From Ornithinimicrobium sp. CNJ-824 (lineage in GTDB: Bacteria > Actinomycetota > Actinomycetes > Actinomycetales > Dermatophilaceae): a stretch of DNA of 64,000 bases. Where the stretch lies: assembly GCF_001942405.1 (NCBI RefSeq), contig NZ_MKKA01000022.1:162271-226270 (forward strand), given 5' to 3'. Shown piece after piece: positions 8,295 through 21,260 of this stretch; the stretch's first letter is position 1, and each line of letters starts with the position of its first letter. The notes below the pieces were generated by a model. That model saw only the letters and a list, made by a program, of their open reading frames with translations, ran no database searches and was not told the origin of the DNA. The position numbers were made by a program, and so were the translations under genes.

Positions 8295-9538
8295 AGGGCC
8301 TCGCTCGGCCGGTAGCGGCCGCCCGGGTAGACCAGGTCGAGCTCGGCGAGGGTCTCCCGGACCGGGTCCGCGCCCAGCTCGGCCAGCCAGCCGAAGGGCC
8401 CCTTCGGGTAGTTGGTGCCCAGCCGCATGGCGGTGTCGACGTCCTCGGCCGAGGCCTCCCCGCGGTGGACCAGGTCGACCCCCTCGTTGACGAGCATCGC
8501 CAGCGTCCGGGCGACGGGGTCGGTGACCACGGGCCCGCCGACGAGCCGGTCGGCCAGCTCCTCGTCGGGGTCGGCGTCCACGGCCCGGCCGTCCTCGTAG
8601 GTGAACACGCCGCGGCCGGTCTTGCGGCCCAGACGGCCCTCCCGCACGAGGGCGCGCTGGTAGTCGGTGGGTGCGTAGCGGGGGTCCTCGTCCGTCTGGT
8701 GCCACACGGACTCCCCGACGGCGAGGTTGACGTCCTGGCCGATGAGGTCGGTCAGCTCCATCGGCCCCATCCGGAAGCCGGTCCGCCGCAGGGCCAGGTC
8801 GACGGTGGCCGCGTCGACCAGCCCCTCCTCCACCATCCGCTGGGCCTCCCCGTAGAACGGCCGGGCGACCCGGTTGACGATGAACCCGGGGGTCGAGGCG
8901 CACAGCACGGGGGTCTTGCCCCAGCGCCGCACCAGCTCGGCGGCGGCCTGGAGCACCGCGGGGTCGGACCGCACGCCACGGACCACCTCGACGAGGCGCA
9001 TGACCGGCGGGGGGTTGAAGAAGTGCAGCCCCAGCACCCGCCCGGGGTGCTGCAGCGCGGGCGACCGGCCGCCGTGCAGGGCGGCGTCGTGGCCGGTGGT
9101 GGCCTCGCCGACGATGGCGTCGATCGACAGGCTGGAGGTGTTGGTGGCCAGCACCGTAGACGGAGACTGGGACTGCTCGAGCTGGCGGAAGATCACGCGC
9201 TTGACGTCGAGGTGCTCGACGACGGCCTCGACGACGAGGGCGACCGGAGGGACGGTCGTCATGTCGGAGGTGGTCAGCGTGGCGATCCGCCCCAGCAGCG
9301 CGTCGACGTCCGCCTGCTCGGTGCGGCCCTTGGCCACCTGCCGGGCCAGGCCGTCCCGGATGCGGTCGACGGCCTTCGCGGCGGCTCCCTCCTGGGCGTC
9401 GACGAGGTGGACGGGGTGCCCGGCCGCAGCGGCGACCTGGGCGATGCCGGCCCCCATGGCGCCGGCACCGAGAACGGCCACCGGGGTCCCGGTGGGGCCG
9501 GCGAGCAGGGGGTGGTCCTGGTGGTGCGACGTCGTCAT
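8291..9538 (-). CDS. paaH: 3-hydroxyacyl-CoA dehydrogenase (PaaH-like)
   Basis: The 415-residue NAD-dependent dehydrogenase has a Rossmann motif GAGAMGAGIA near residue 23. The central NTSSL..I segment and HFFNPPPVMRLVEVV (substrate site with the catalytic His) follow, then PGFIVNRVARPFYGEA of the C-terminal helical domain. It oxidises 3-hydroxyacyl-CoA. Next to paaI, the expected substrate is 3-hydroxyadipyl-CoA, which is inference from context. It heads the minus-strand set paaH-paaI-MSMEG_6728-membrane protein. A CACAGT hexamer 6 nt before the ATG could be its -10 element. An in-frame stretch upstream belongs to the broken DUF2200 gene and is not part of this protein. Confidence 0.88.
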   Translation of the reverse strand: MTTSHHQDHPLLAGPTGTPVAVLGAGAMGAGIAQVAAAAGHPVHLVDAQEGAAAKAVDRIRDGLARQVAKGRTEQADVDALLGRIATLTTSDMTTVPPVALVVEAVVEHLDVKRVIFRQLEQSQSPSTVLATNTSSLSIDAIVGEATTGHDAALHGGRSPALQHPGRVLGLHFFNPPPVMRLVEVVRGVRSDPAVLQAAAELVRRWGKTPVLCASTPGFIVNRVARPFYGEAQRMVEEGLVDAATVDLALRRTGFRMGPMELTDLIGQDVNLAVGESVWHQTDEDPRYAPTDYQRALVREGRLGRKTGRGVFTYEDGRAVDADPDEELADRLVGGPVVTDPVARTLAMLVNEGVDLVHRGEASAEDVDTAMRLGTNYPKGPFGWLAELGADPVRETLAELDLVYPGGRYRPSEAL

Positions 9539-9566
9539 GCGCCCACTGTGGCACGCCGCCCGGGCC

Positions 9567-9907
9567 TCAGCCGCGCAGCACCTTCTCCATCGCCTTGCCC
9601 CGGGCCAGCTCGTCGACGAGCTGTCCAGGTAGCGGATCTTCTGCATGAGGGGGTCCTCGACGTCCTCCACCCGGACGCCGCAGACGACCCCGGTGACCTA
9701 GTCGACCCGCGGGTTGAGCTCGGCGGCGGCGAAGAAGTCCTCGAACGTGGTGCCGGCGTCCAGGTGGCGCTGGAGGGCCGCCTCGTCGAACCCGGTCAGC
9801 CACTCGACGACCTGGTCCAGCTCGGCCTTCGTGCGGCCCTTGCGCTCCACCTTGGCGACGTAGTGCGGGTAGACGGAGGCGAAGCTGGTGGTGAAGATCC
9901 GGTGCAT
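9567..9907 (-). pseudogene. DUF2200 family protein with in-frame stop and frameshift
   Basis: The frame begins MHRIFTTSFASVYPHYVAK, the conserved start of DUF2200 proteins, and continues through KGRTKAELDQV..WLTG and FEDFF. A TAG stop (9698-9700, minus) interrupts after LNPRVD, where family members normally continue with a GVICG..VE segment. That segment is present after the stop (VTGVVCGVRVEDVEDPLMQKIRYLD). A missing base near 9623 then shifts the last block, LVDELARGKAMEKVLRG, into another frame. Repairing both gives 113 residues, the usual family length. Function is unknown. Either a young pseudogene or two sequence errors would explain it. The ATG is preceded by TACGCT at 6 nt. Confidence 0.7.
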
Positions 9908-9943
9908 CCACCGAGCGTAGTGCGGGCCCGGGGCCGCACGGCA

Positions 9944-9949
9944 TACCCT
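9944..9949 (+). promoter_or_regulatory. putative -10 element of paaK
   Basis: TACCCT lies inside a GGCATACCCT block 32 nt before the paaK ATG. It would give a leader of about 25 nt carrying a strong GAGGTGAGG ribosome-binding site directly before the start. The same TACCCT-in-GGCATACCCT arrangement serves as candidate -10 for two minus-strand genes (41605-41610 and 45309-45314). No clear -35 is visible. Confidence 0.4.
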
Positions 9950-9980
9950 GCCCTGAGCCGCCCCGACGAAGAGGTGAGGT

Positions 9981-11297
<1,317 letters not shown>

Positions 11298-11326
11298 CCC
11301 GCTGCCGCTGCGTCGGTCGCTCCGTC

Positions 11327-11332
11327 TAGGGT
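11327..11332 (+). promoter_or_regulatory. TAGGGT -10 element, leaderless start of the ABC exporter operon
   Basis: TAGGGT ends 7 nt before the ATG at 11340, so transcription would start at or next to the A of the start codon. No Shine-Dalgarno sequence precedes the ATG, which supports a leaderless message for the operon spanning 11340-19804. Confidence 0.5.
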
Positions 11333-11339
11333 TCGGCCC

Positions 11340-14300
11340 ATGACGACGTGGTGGGGGTGGGCGATCCGTCGCACCCGCGCGTCCACCGGGCTGCTGCTCA
11401 CCCTGCTCGTGCTCGTCACCGCCACCACCGCGATCCTCGCCGGCACGGTCGGCTACTCCGGGGCCGCCGCGACGACCGCCGCCCGGGCCTCGCTGACCGG
11501 GGCCGTGCCGCAGGAGGCGGGGATCCGGGTGCAGACCCGGCAGGCGCAGGACCCGCAGGCCCAGGACGCCGCGGCCCGCCGTCTCGTCGACGAGGCGTTC
11601 GCCCCGGCACCGGTCAGCGTCCAGCGCACGGTGGTCAGCGAGCCCCGGCCGGTCCGGCTCGGGGAGGACGGCCTGGAGGGCAGGCTCGTCGTCCTCGCCA
11701 GCGCCTCGCTCACCCCCGAGGACCCCGAGGTGGAGGATCGGGTCGAGGTGGTCGAGGGCACCTGGCCCTCCCCCGGTGCCGAGCCGGTCCAGGGCATGCT
11801 GCACGCCGCGGCGGCCGAGACCTGGGGCGTGCGGGTCGGGGACACCCTCGTCGTCGGCGGCGCCGACGTCGAGGTGACCGGCCTCTGGCACCCGGTCGCC
11901 GCCGACGACGCCTTCTGGTTCGGCGACCCGCTCGTGGCCGCCGGTCGGGACGGCACCGACCGCGGCCCGCTGATCGTGCCGCCGGACGGCGTGGTCCGCG
12001 TCGTGGACGCCCCCTTCGTCCGGTGGACCGTCCAGCCTGACGCCACCAGGATCCAGCCGGACGACCTGGCCCACCTCGCCTCCGCGGCGGGCAGCCTGCG
12101 GTCGTCGATGAAGACGCCGGAGGTGGACGTCCGCGGCGTGACCGTCGACGGCGACCTGGCCCCCACCGCCGGGACGGCCGCGACCAACCTGGCCACGGCC
12201 CGCGCCCTGGGGGTGGTCCCGCTCTCGGTGCTCGTCCTCGTGACGATGCTGTCCGTGGTCCAGCTGGCCCGCCTCCTGGCGACCACCCGGGAGACGCAGC
12301 ACCAGCTGCTGCTGGCCCGGGGCGCCACCGGCGCCAGGTGCTGGGCAGCACCGTGGCGGAGTCCGCCGTCGTCGCGCTGGCCGGCACCGCCCTCGGCGGC
12401 GGGACGGCCTGGGCCGTCCTGCAGGCCGTCCCCGCCGGGGACGGCCAGTGGCCCACGGTGGTGCGGGTCGCGCTGCTCACCGGCGCCGCGGTCCTCACGG
12501 TCCTCGTCGCCGTCGCAGGGCTCCAGGTGCGCCGGCTCACCGCGGGGGGCCGGGCCGACGTGTCCGGGCGCACCCGCGCCGCGACGGCGCTGGCCACCGT
12601 GGTGCTGGTCCTCGGCGCGGCGGGCGTGGCCTGGTGGCAGCTGCGACGGCACGGCTCGCCGCTGGTGACCCGGGAGGACGGCACGCTCGGCACCGACCTC
12701 GTGGCCGGCGCGGCGCCCGCTCTCCTGCTGGCCGCCGCGGCCGTCGTGGCGATGGCCCTGCTGGGCCCGGCCGGGCGCCTGGTCGAGGCGCTCACCCGGC
12801 CGGGCCGGGGCGCCACCGGCCACCTGGCCGCGGCCCAGGTCTCCCGCCGGCTGCCGGTCTACGCCGTGCCCGCGGTCCTGACCGTCCTCGCGGTCGGGGC
12901 GACCACCCTGTCCGGCCTCTACGCCGGCACCTCGGCCCAGCTGCGGGACGACCTGCGCTCGGTGGCCCAGGGCGCCCCCGTCCGGGTCGTGCCGGAGGAG
13001 CCCCCGGCCACCGTGGAGCCGGGCGTGGTGGCCCCTCCCCCGCCGTCCCTGCGCGGCGCACCCGGCGTCGTGCGGTCCACGCCCGTGTGGCTCGACGAGG
13101 GTGCCCGGCTGGGCGACGCGCAGGTGGCGCTCACCGTCTCCCCCGTCGTCGACCTCGCGGCCGTGGCGACCGGACCCGGGCTGGCCGGCACGTCGACGCG
13201 CGCCGACGGACAGGCCGGGGACGACGCGACGGGCGCCACCACCCACCCGCTCGTGCCCGTCGAGGCCCTCACGACGGACGGGCCGACCGCGGACGGGGTT
13301 CCCCTCCCCGGCGGCGCGACCACCCTCGAGGCGGCCCTGACCGTCGAGCTCACCGTCGAGGACGAGTTCCTGCGCACCCTCCAGGAGGGGTACGAGCAGG
13401 ACGTGCAGAACTACGTCGACGGGGCCCACGGCGGCGAACCGCTCCCCGAGGACGAGGCCCGCTCCATGGCCCGGCAGGTGGTCGACGAGCAGCTCCGGGC
13501 CGCCGCCGACGACCGGACGGTGCCCTGGACGGTGTCGCTGACCCTCCTCGACCCCACCACCGGGACGCTGGACGTCGTGGACGGACCCACGGTTCCCGTC
13601 GACAGGCCGGTGGTCACGCCGCAGGAGGGCCGCGCCTACACCGAGGCCGAGGTCGAGCCCGGTGGTGGCACCGGCACGGTGACCTTCACCCTCCCGGAGG
13701 GCAGCACCCAGGTGCTCCTGGACGTCCGGATCGAGGCGCCCCTCACGCCGCGGGACCGGTGGGAGCCGGTGCCGGCGGAGGTCGCCGCCCGCCTGTCCCT
13801 GTCCACCGGTGACGGCGACACCGTGCTCGGCCCGGCCACCGAGGGCTGGGGTGCCGAGCAGCTGGCCCCGCCGGACGTGACGCAGGCCGCGCAGGAGGAC
13901 GCCGACCGGCTCGCCGCCGAGGCGGAGTCCGAGGGCCGCGACCTCGTGGAGACGCGGGTGGACCCGGCCACCGGCGCCGTCTGGGTCCTCGACGACGCGG
14001 TCTTCGTGCCCGCGTCCCTCGACACGTCGGGGGAGACCTGGACGCTGCACGGGGTGGCCCGCAGCAACTGGCCCGAGCAGACGGTCGTCGTGGGCCCCGG
14101 CCGCAGCTACCGCCCTCCCCCGGCCGAGGGTCCGTTCGCCCCGCCGGACCCGGCCGCCAGCCCCGACGTCACCGTCGAACCGGTCCCGGTCGCCCTCACC
14201 CCCGAGGCCGCCCGCGCCGCCAACCTCGAGGTCGGCGACGAGGCCCTGGTGGAGGCCTTCGGGACCGACGTACCGGTCACGGTCACCACCCTGGTGCCGG

Positions 14301-14953
14301 CGGTCCCCGGCACCCTCGCACCCCGGGCCGCCCTGCTCGACCGGGACGGCCTGCTCCGCGCACTGGCCGCCGACGACCGCGGGCTGCCGTTCCCCACGCA
14401 GCTGTGGGCCGCGACCGTCCCCGGTCAGGAGGCGACCGTCGTCGAGACGCTCGCCGGCCGGGACGACGTGGTCTCCGTCACCGGGCCCGCCTCCGGGGCA
14501 GCCCTGGTCACCGACGCGACCGGCGCCGCCCGCCGGGTCTTCTGGGTGGCCTCGGCCGGGGCGGTCCTGCTGGCGGCCACCGGCATCGGCGCAGTCGCGG
14601 CGACCCTGCTCGCGTCTCGCCGTCCCGAGGTGGCGGTGCTGCGGGCGCTCGGCATGCCGCCCGTCGCCCAGGCCCGCTCCCGGGCGCTCGAGCTCGGCGG
14701 CATCGTGGCCGCCGCGGTCGCCCTCGGCCTGGCCGCGGGCCTGCTCGTCGCCCGGGCCGTGGTGCCCGAGCTGGCCCGGTCCACGACCGCCGTCGACCAG
14801 GTGACGCTGGCGGCCCCCCTGCACCTGGAGGCCCTCCCGTGGGTCGTCATCCTGCTCACCGGCGCGATCGCCGTCGCCGCCGTGGTGCTCGCCCAGGCGA
14901 CCCGGGTGCGCCGGCAGGCCCTGGAAACAGACTACCGGGAGGAAATCCGGTGA
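11340..14953 (+). CDS. FtsX-like ABC transporter permease 1 (frameshifted as read)
   Basis: Two frames join near 12335 (a C appears to be missing in a CC run) to give about 1204 residues. A signal/first membrane helix lies at 12-35. A large extracellular region is followed by a TM block ending in TRETQHQLLLARGATGA, which is the FtsX/MacB cytoplasmic signature. A second extracellular region and a C-terminal TM block (SRRPEVAVLRALGMPP) follow. Such permeases do not import solutes; they drive extracytoplasmic lipoprotein or peptide export, or signalling. A second permease and two ATPases follow with 4-nt overlaps, so this is one transporter system. The cargo is unknown. Confidence 0.75.
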
Positions 14954-14994
14954 GCGGACGTCACCGCGGGGCGCGACGGCATACCGGAGCAGGT

Positions 14995-17728
14995 ATGGCG
15001 TGGCGGCAGTTCGCCGCGGACCCGTGGGTCTCCGTGGGGCTGGCCCTGCTGGTGGCGGTGGTCTCGGTGCTGCTCACCGCGGTGCCGCGCGCCCTGCAGG
15101 ACGTCAACGACCGTCAGCTCGCCCAGGACGTCGGCGGTCTGTCCGCCCTGCAGCGGGACGTCACCGGCCGGTGGAGCACCACGGTCGAGGTGCCGGCACC
15201 GCCGGGGGTCGACCCGTGGGTCCCCTTCGAGGAGGGGGCGGCGCAGGTCCGGGCCGCCCAGCCCGAGCCGCTGCGGTCGCTGCTGCAGGAGGCGCAGATG
15301 TACGCCCGCGCCACCACCGCGGTGGAGCACGTCCCGGACGAGGACAGCGGCTACTACGGCGCGGAGGTCGCGGTCCACGCGGACCCGCACCTGGCCGAGC
15401 ACGTGGAGATCGTCGACGGCACGCTGCCCGGCCCGTGGGGCGGGCCTGAGGCCGACGCACCCGGGGAGGCCGGGGCGGGGGGTGGACGGGTCGTGGGTCC
15501 GGACGGGGCGCCCGGCGAGGGGGACGCCGGGGACGGCGTCCCGGTGGTCGTGCTCGAGGAGGCCGCCGAGGAGCTGCTGTGGGAGGTCGGTGACCGGGTC
15601 GGCCCGCTGGTGGTCGCCGGGACCTACCGGCCGGTGGAGCCGGACGACCCGCGGTGGCAGCACGTCGACAACGGCGTCCGGCTGGGGGTGCTCTTCGACC
15701 CCAACCGCGGGCAGGCTGCGCTGGTGACCGCGTTCGTGGACCCCGGCAGCCGCGGCTACCTGGGCCAGCCCACCGCGGTCCGGCACGAGCTGTGGTTCCC
15801 CGTCGACCCGGACGCGGCGTCCGGGACGGGCGTCGACGTGGGGCTGGTGCGACGTCAGCTGACCGGGATGCTCGCCCAGCAGCACACGCTCGTGGAGTCC
15901 GGCGACCCCGCGCTCGGACCGATCGAGGCCGACCAGACACCGGCGTTCGCCACCGAGCTGACCGACACCCTCGACCAGGTGGTCCGCCAGCAGCGGGCGA
16001 CGTCCTCGCTCCTGGCGGTGGTCGCCGCCGGGCCCCTCGGGGTCGCGCTGGCCGTGGTCGGGCTCGCCGCCCGGCTGGTGGTCCAGCGACGCCGCCCGTC
16101 GGTGGCTCTCGTGCTGGCCCGGGGCGCCAGCCCCCGCCAGCTGCGCCGGCTGGCGGTGCTCGAGGGCCTGGCCGTCGGGGTGCCGGCGGCCGTGCTCGGC
16201 CACGTCCTGGCCCGGGTGCTCCTGCCCGGGGGTGCGGGCTGGCAGGAGTGGCTCGTGACTGCGGCGGTGGCGGCCGCCCCGGCGATCGCGCTGGCCGCGT
16301 CCGTCGAGGACGCCTCGCTCCTGCAGACGCGGCGCGACCTCTCGCGCCGCAGCAGCTCGCGGTGGCGGTGGGTCGTGGAGGCGGCCGTCGTCGCCCTGGC
16401 CGGGCTGGCCACCTGGCGGCTGCTGGACCGCGGCTCGCGGGGCGACGACCCGGGGACCTCCGGCGTCGACCTGCTCGCGGCCGCCACCCCGGTGCTGCTG
16501 GCGCTGGCCGCCTGCGTCGTGGCCCTGCGGCTCTACCCGGTCCCGCTGGCGGCCCTGACGCGGGTGCTGCGCGACCGCCGGAGCCTGACGCCCTTCCTCG
16601 GCGCGGCCCGGGCCCTGCGCGACCCCGCGGGAGGGCTGGTCCCCACGCTGGCCGTCGTCCTGGGGACCACCATCGCCCTGGTCAGCGCGGTGCTGCTGAC
16701 GACGGTGACGCGGGGGGCAGAGGCCGCCGCCTGGCAGGCCAACGGGGCCGCCGTCCGCGTCAACGGGCCGGTGCTGACCGACGAGCTCGTCGGGCGGCTG
16801 GCCGGGCTGGACGGGGTGGCGGCGGTCGCCCGGGTCGCCGACGTCGGCACCACCCAGGAGCTCTTCGTCGACGGGGAGCGCACGCCCCTGCGGATCCTCG
16901 TCGCGGACCCCGCCCTGGAGCAGGTGCTCGGTGCCGGCTCGCCCGCCCCCGGTCCGCCGCCGCAGCTGTATGCCGACGAGGGCGCCATCCCCCTCGTCAC
17001 CGGGGGCGACGCGCCCGCGCAGGTGGGCCCGGCCACCCTCGGGGGCGCGGACGGGCAGGTCCAGGTCGTCGGGCACCTGGCCGAGCTGCCCGGCGTGCAG
17101 ACCCCCGGCAGCTGGGCGCTCATGGACGCCGACCGCTGGGCCGAGCTCGGGCGCCGGCTGCCCACGGCCCGGTCGGCGCTGGTCTCGACCACCGAGGGGG
17201 CGGACCCCGGCGCGGTCGCGGACGCGGTGCAGGACCTGCTCGGGACCGGCGTCGTGACGACGGTGCAGGAGGAGCTGGACTCCTTCACCTCGGCCCCCGT
17301 GACGACCGGGCTCACCCGCGCCTTCGTCGGCGCCACCGTGCTGACCGGGCTGCTCACCGTGCTCGCCGTCGTCGTGGTCCAGCTCATGGGGACCGCGGCG
17401 CGCTCCCGGCTGCTGGCCGTCCTGCGCACCCTGGGCCTGCGTCCCGGACAGACCCGGGCGCTGGCCGCGTGGGAGCTGGGCCCGGTGCTGGCCACCTCGC
17501 TCGTCGTCGGCGCCGTCCTCGGCCTGGTCGTGCCCTGGGTGCTGGTCCGCGCCGTCGACCTCACCGGGCTGACCGGTGGCCGGTCGCAGCCGCCCCTGGC
17601 CGTCGACCCGCTCGTCGTCGGCGCCGTGCTGGCCGCCGTCGCCCTGACCGTCCTGACCGCCGTCACCGTCAGCGCCTGGCTCGCCGGGCGCACCAACTCG
17701 CGCAGGCCCTGCGCGTCGGGGAGGACTC

Positions 17729-17732
<4 letters not shown>
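14995..17732 (+). CDS. FtsX-like ABC transporter permease 2 (C-terminal frameshift as read)
   Basis: About 912 residues: an N-terminal membrane helix (10-30), a long periplasmic-type domain, TM helices near 340-460 with RRPSVALVLARGASPRQLRRL, a second extracellular domain, and a C-terminal TM block with RLLAVLRTLGLRPGQ. A base seems missing near 17697. In the joined frame the protein ends in LAQALRVGEDS and its TGA overlaps the next ATG by 4 nt, as expected for coupled genes. It pairs with permease 1. The start at 14995 follows GGAGCAGGT and a GGCATACC octamer in the 41-nt spacer. Confidence 0.75.
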
Positions 17733-18672
<940 letters not shown>

Positions 18673-18676
<4 letters not shown>

Positions 18677-19422
18677 GGGACGGCGGCGGCTCCGTGGTCC
18701 TCTCGGCGAGGGACCTGCACCGCACCTTCGGCTCCGGGCCGACGCAGGTGCACGCGCTGGCCGGGATCGACCTCGACGTGCCGGCCGGCCGGCTCACCGT
18801 CGTCCGCGGCCCGTCCGGCTCGGGCAAGACGACGCTGCTCAACCTCCTCGGCGGGCTGGACCGGCCCAGCCGCGGGCAGGTGGTCCTCGACGACGGCCGG
18901 GTGCTGTCCAATCTGCCGGAGAAGGAGGTCCTGGCGGTCCGCCGCGAGCGGATCGGCTACGTCTTCCAGAGCTTCGGCCTGGTGCCGGTGCTCTCCGCCG
19001 AGGAGAACGTCGAGGTGCCCCTGCGGCTGCGCGCGGTGCCCGCCGGCGAGCGCTCCGCCCGGGTCGCCCAGGCCCTCGAGATGGTCGGGCTGGCCAGGCA
19101 CGCCCGGCAGCGGCCCTACGAGCTCTCCGGCGGGCAGCAGCAGCGGGTGGGGATCGCCCGGGCCCTCGTCGGCGCCCCGGACATCCTCGTGGCCGACGAG
19201 CCGACCGGGCAGCTGGACTCCGACACGGCCGCGACGATCATGGACCTGCTCGTCGAGCTCACCCACGCCCGCGGCATCGCCAGCGTGGTCTCCACCCACG
19301 ACGCCGCCCTCATGGAACGGGCCGACCAGGTCGTGGACCTGCACGACGGCCGCCGGACCGGTGCCGGGAACGACGGGAACGCCGCGCGGGCCGGGCGCGA
19401 CGGTGGCACCATCGGAGGATGA
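18673..19422 (+). CDS. ABC transporter ATP-binding protein 2 (MacB/LolD type)
   Basis: The 249-residue cytoplasmic ATPase has Walker A GPSGSGKTT near 46-54, Q-loop YVFQSFGLVPVLSAEENVEVP, signature ELSGGQQQRVGIARAL, Walker B ILVADEPTGQLDS and the switch His in STHDAAL. This is the LolD/MacB subgroup that partners FtsX-like permeases. Two ATPases for two permeases suggests a heterodimeric transporter or two half-systems. Its start and stop overlap its neighbours by 4 nt (ATGA), so its amount is tied to the operon. Confidence 0.88.
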
Positions 19423-19804
19423 GCACCGACGACCCCCGCGACCTGCAGCCGCTGCCCTCCGACGAGCGCCCGACGGCCCCGGTCCCGCCCGGGGTGCACG
19501 CGGACGCCTGCCCACGCCCTCGGACTTCCCGACCACGCGGGTGCGGCCGGGCTACGACACCGACCAGGTGGACGCCCTCGTCGAGGACGTCTTCGACGCG
19601 GTGAGGGCCGGTGCGCAAGCCCCCGTCATCGCCGAGGCCCGGTTCCGCGGGACCGGCGGGCTGCGCAGGGGCTACGACGAGCGGTCGGTCGACGAGTACC
19701 TCGACGCGCTCGCCGAGGCGGTCGGCCAGCAGGCCACCCCGGAGCCCGGGACCGAGCACCGCCACCTGGACGACGACCGACCCGGGGACGACGCACCCGC
19801 ATAG
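19419..19804 (+). CDS. small DivIVA-domain repeat protein (frameshifted as read)
   Basis: Two frames join near 19507 (a C missing in a CC run) to give 128 residues. After a Pro-rich leader there are two DivIVA/Wag31-like N-terminal motifs. The first is DFPTTRVRPGYDTDQVDAL and the second FRGTGGLRRGYDERSVDEYL, followed by a short acidic tail. The DivIVA head binds curved or septal membrane; short actinobacterial proteins with two such motifs and no long coiled coil have no assigned role that I know. It overlaps the last ATPase gene by ATGA, so it is part of the exporter operon and might place the transporter at poles or septa (inference). Confidence 0.7.
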
Positions 19805-19807
19805 GGT
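19802..19807 (+). promoter_or_regulatory. TAGGGT -10 element, leaderless galE
   Basis: TAGGGT lies 6 nt before the galE ATG, overlapping the end of the DivIVA gene. There is no ribosome-binding site, so galE is probably read from a leaderless transcript independent of the exporter operon. Confidence 0.5.
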
Positions 19808-19813
19808 GGTCCC

Positions 19814-20868
19814 ATGCGCGTCCTGGTCACCGGCGGAGCCGGTTACATCGGCTCCCACACGGTCCTGCACCTGCTCTCGGCGGGCCACGACGTGGTCGTC
19901 GTGGACGACTTCTCCAACGCGCGCCCGGCCGTCGTCGACCGGCTCGCCGAGCTGGCCGGCCGCCCCGTGGAGGTGCACCGGCTCGACGTGACCGACGAGC
20001 AGGAGCTGCACCGGCTCCTCGACGGGGCCGGCTTCGAGGCGGTCGTGCACTTCGCCGCCTTCAAGGCGGTCGGCGAGTCCGTGGCCCGGCCGCTGGACTA
20101 CTACCGCAACAACCTCGGCGCCACGATCGCCGTGGCCGCGGCGATGGTGCGCCACGGCATAACCCACCTGGTGTTCTCCTCCTCGGCCACCGTCTACGGC
20201 GCGGAGCGCCCGTGCCGATGACCGAGGACCTCCCGACGTCGGCGACCAACCCCTACGGGTGGACGAAGGTGATGAACGAGCAGATCCTCCGGGACGCCGT
20301 CGCCGCCCACCCCGGGCTGCGGGTGGCGCTGCTGCGCTACTTCAACCCGGTCGGGGCCCACCCCTCGGGACGGATCGGCGAGGACCCCGCGGACGTGCCG
20401 AACAACCTCATGCCCTACGTCGCGCAGGTCGCGGTGGGTCGGCGGGAGCGGCTGTCCGTCTTTGGCGACGACTACGACACGGTGGACGGGACGGGGGTGC
20501 GCGACTACATCCACGTCGAGGACCTGGCCGCCGGGCACGTCGCCGCGCTCGAACGCATCGCCGCCCACGACCGGCCGCTGTCGGTGTGGAACCTGGGCAC
20601 CGGCCACGGCACCTCGGTCCTGGAGCTGGTCCGCGCGTTCGAGGAGGCCAGCGGCCGGCCGGTCCCCTACGAGGTCGTTGCCCGGCGCCCGGGGGACGTC
20701 GCCTCCTCCTACGCCGACCCCTCGCTGGCCGAGCGGGAGCTGGGGTGGCGGGCGACGCGCACGGTCGCCGACATGTGCGCCGACACCTGGCGGTGGCAGC
20801 AGGCCAACCCGGAGGGCTATCCCCAGGGGCAGGCCCGGAACTGGGCCGACAGCGACAAACCGTCGTAG
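19814..20868 (+). CDS. galE: UDP-glucose 4-epimerase (frameshifted as read)
   Basis: The two frames join near 20210 (one C short in a CCC run) to about 351 residues, the usual GalE length. The NAD-binding motif GGAGYIGS is at residues 7-14. VVVDD, the catalytic Ser/Thr block FSSSATVYG, YGWTK with the Tyr/Lys pair, LRYFNPVGAHPSG and the C-terminal LGW....... VADMCADTWRWQ.NP follow in order. The enzyme interconverts UDP-glucose and UDP-galactose for cell-envelope glycans. No other sugar-nucleotide gene is adjacent. Confidence 0.85.
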
Positions 20869-20875
20869 AGTTGTC
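20854..20875 (+). promoter_or_regulatory. blaI promoter (TAGAGT -10) within an inverted repeat
   Basis: TAGAGT (20866-20871) is 7 nt before the ATG at 20879, a leaderless arrangement. It is flanked by GACAA (20854-20858) and TTGTC (20871-20875), an inverted repeat that would place an operator over the promoter, as expected for autoregulation by a BlaI-type repressor. The assignment to BlaI is inference. Confidence 0.4.
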
Positions 20876-20878
20876 CCC

Positions 20879-21256
20879 ATGCCTCGCAACGCAGCCCTCG
20901 GAGACCTGGAGCGTGTCGTCATGGACACGCTCTGGACCCACGGCCCCCAGCTCACCGTCCGTGACGTCATGGACCGCATGGAGGGCACCAAGGAGCTGGC
21001 CTACACCACGATCATGACCGTCCTGGACCGGCTGGCGAAGAAGGGCCTGGCGGAGCGCACCCGGGACGGGCGTGCCTGGCGCTACACCGCGGCCTCCACC
21101 CGCGAGGCGCTCGCCGCCACCGCCCTCCGCTCGACCCTCGAGAACGTCCAGGCCGACCGCACGCTGGCGATGATGCACTTCCTCGACGACGCCTCGCCGG
21201 CCGAGCTGGACGACCTGCGGGCCGCTCTCGCCGAGGTCGAGCGCCGCCACAGCTGA
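20879..21256 (+). CDS. blaI: BlaI/MecI/CopY family transcriptional repressor
   Basis: The 125-residue protein is a BlaI/MecI-type winged-helix regulator. It has a LGDLERVVMDTLW start, DVMDRM and the recognition-helix region LAYTTIMTVLDRLAKKGL, then ERTRDGRAWRYTA. A C-terminal dimerisation helix has the acidic pattern typical of the family. These repressors are inactivated by proteolysis triggered by a partner M56 membrane peptidase, and that gene follows after 4 nt. The usual target is beta-lactamase, but none is in the window; cytochrome bd genes follow instead. Confidence 0.9.
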   Translation: MPRNAALGDLERVVMDTLWTHGPQLTVRDVMDRMEGTKELAYTTIMTVLDRLAKKGLAERTRDGRAWRYTAASTREALAATALRSTLENVQADRTLAMMHFLDDASPAELDDLRAALAEVERRHS

Positions 21257-21260
21257 CGCC

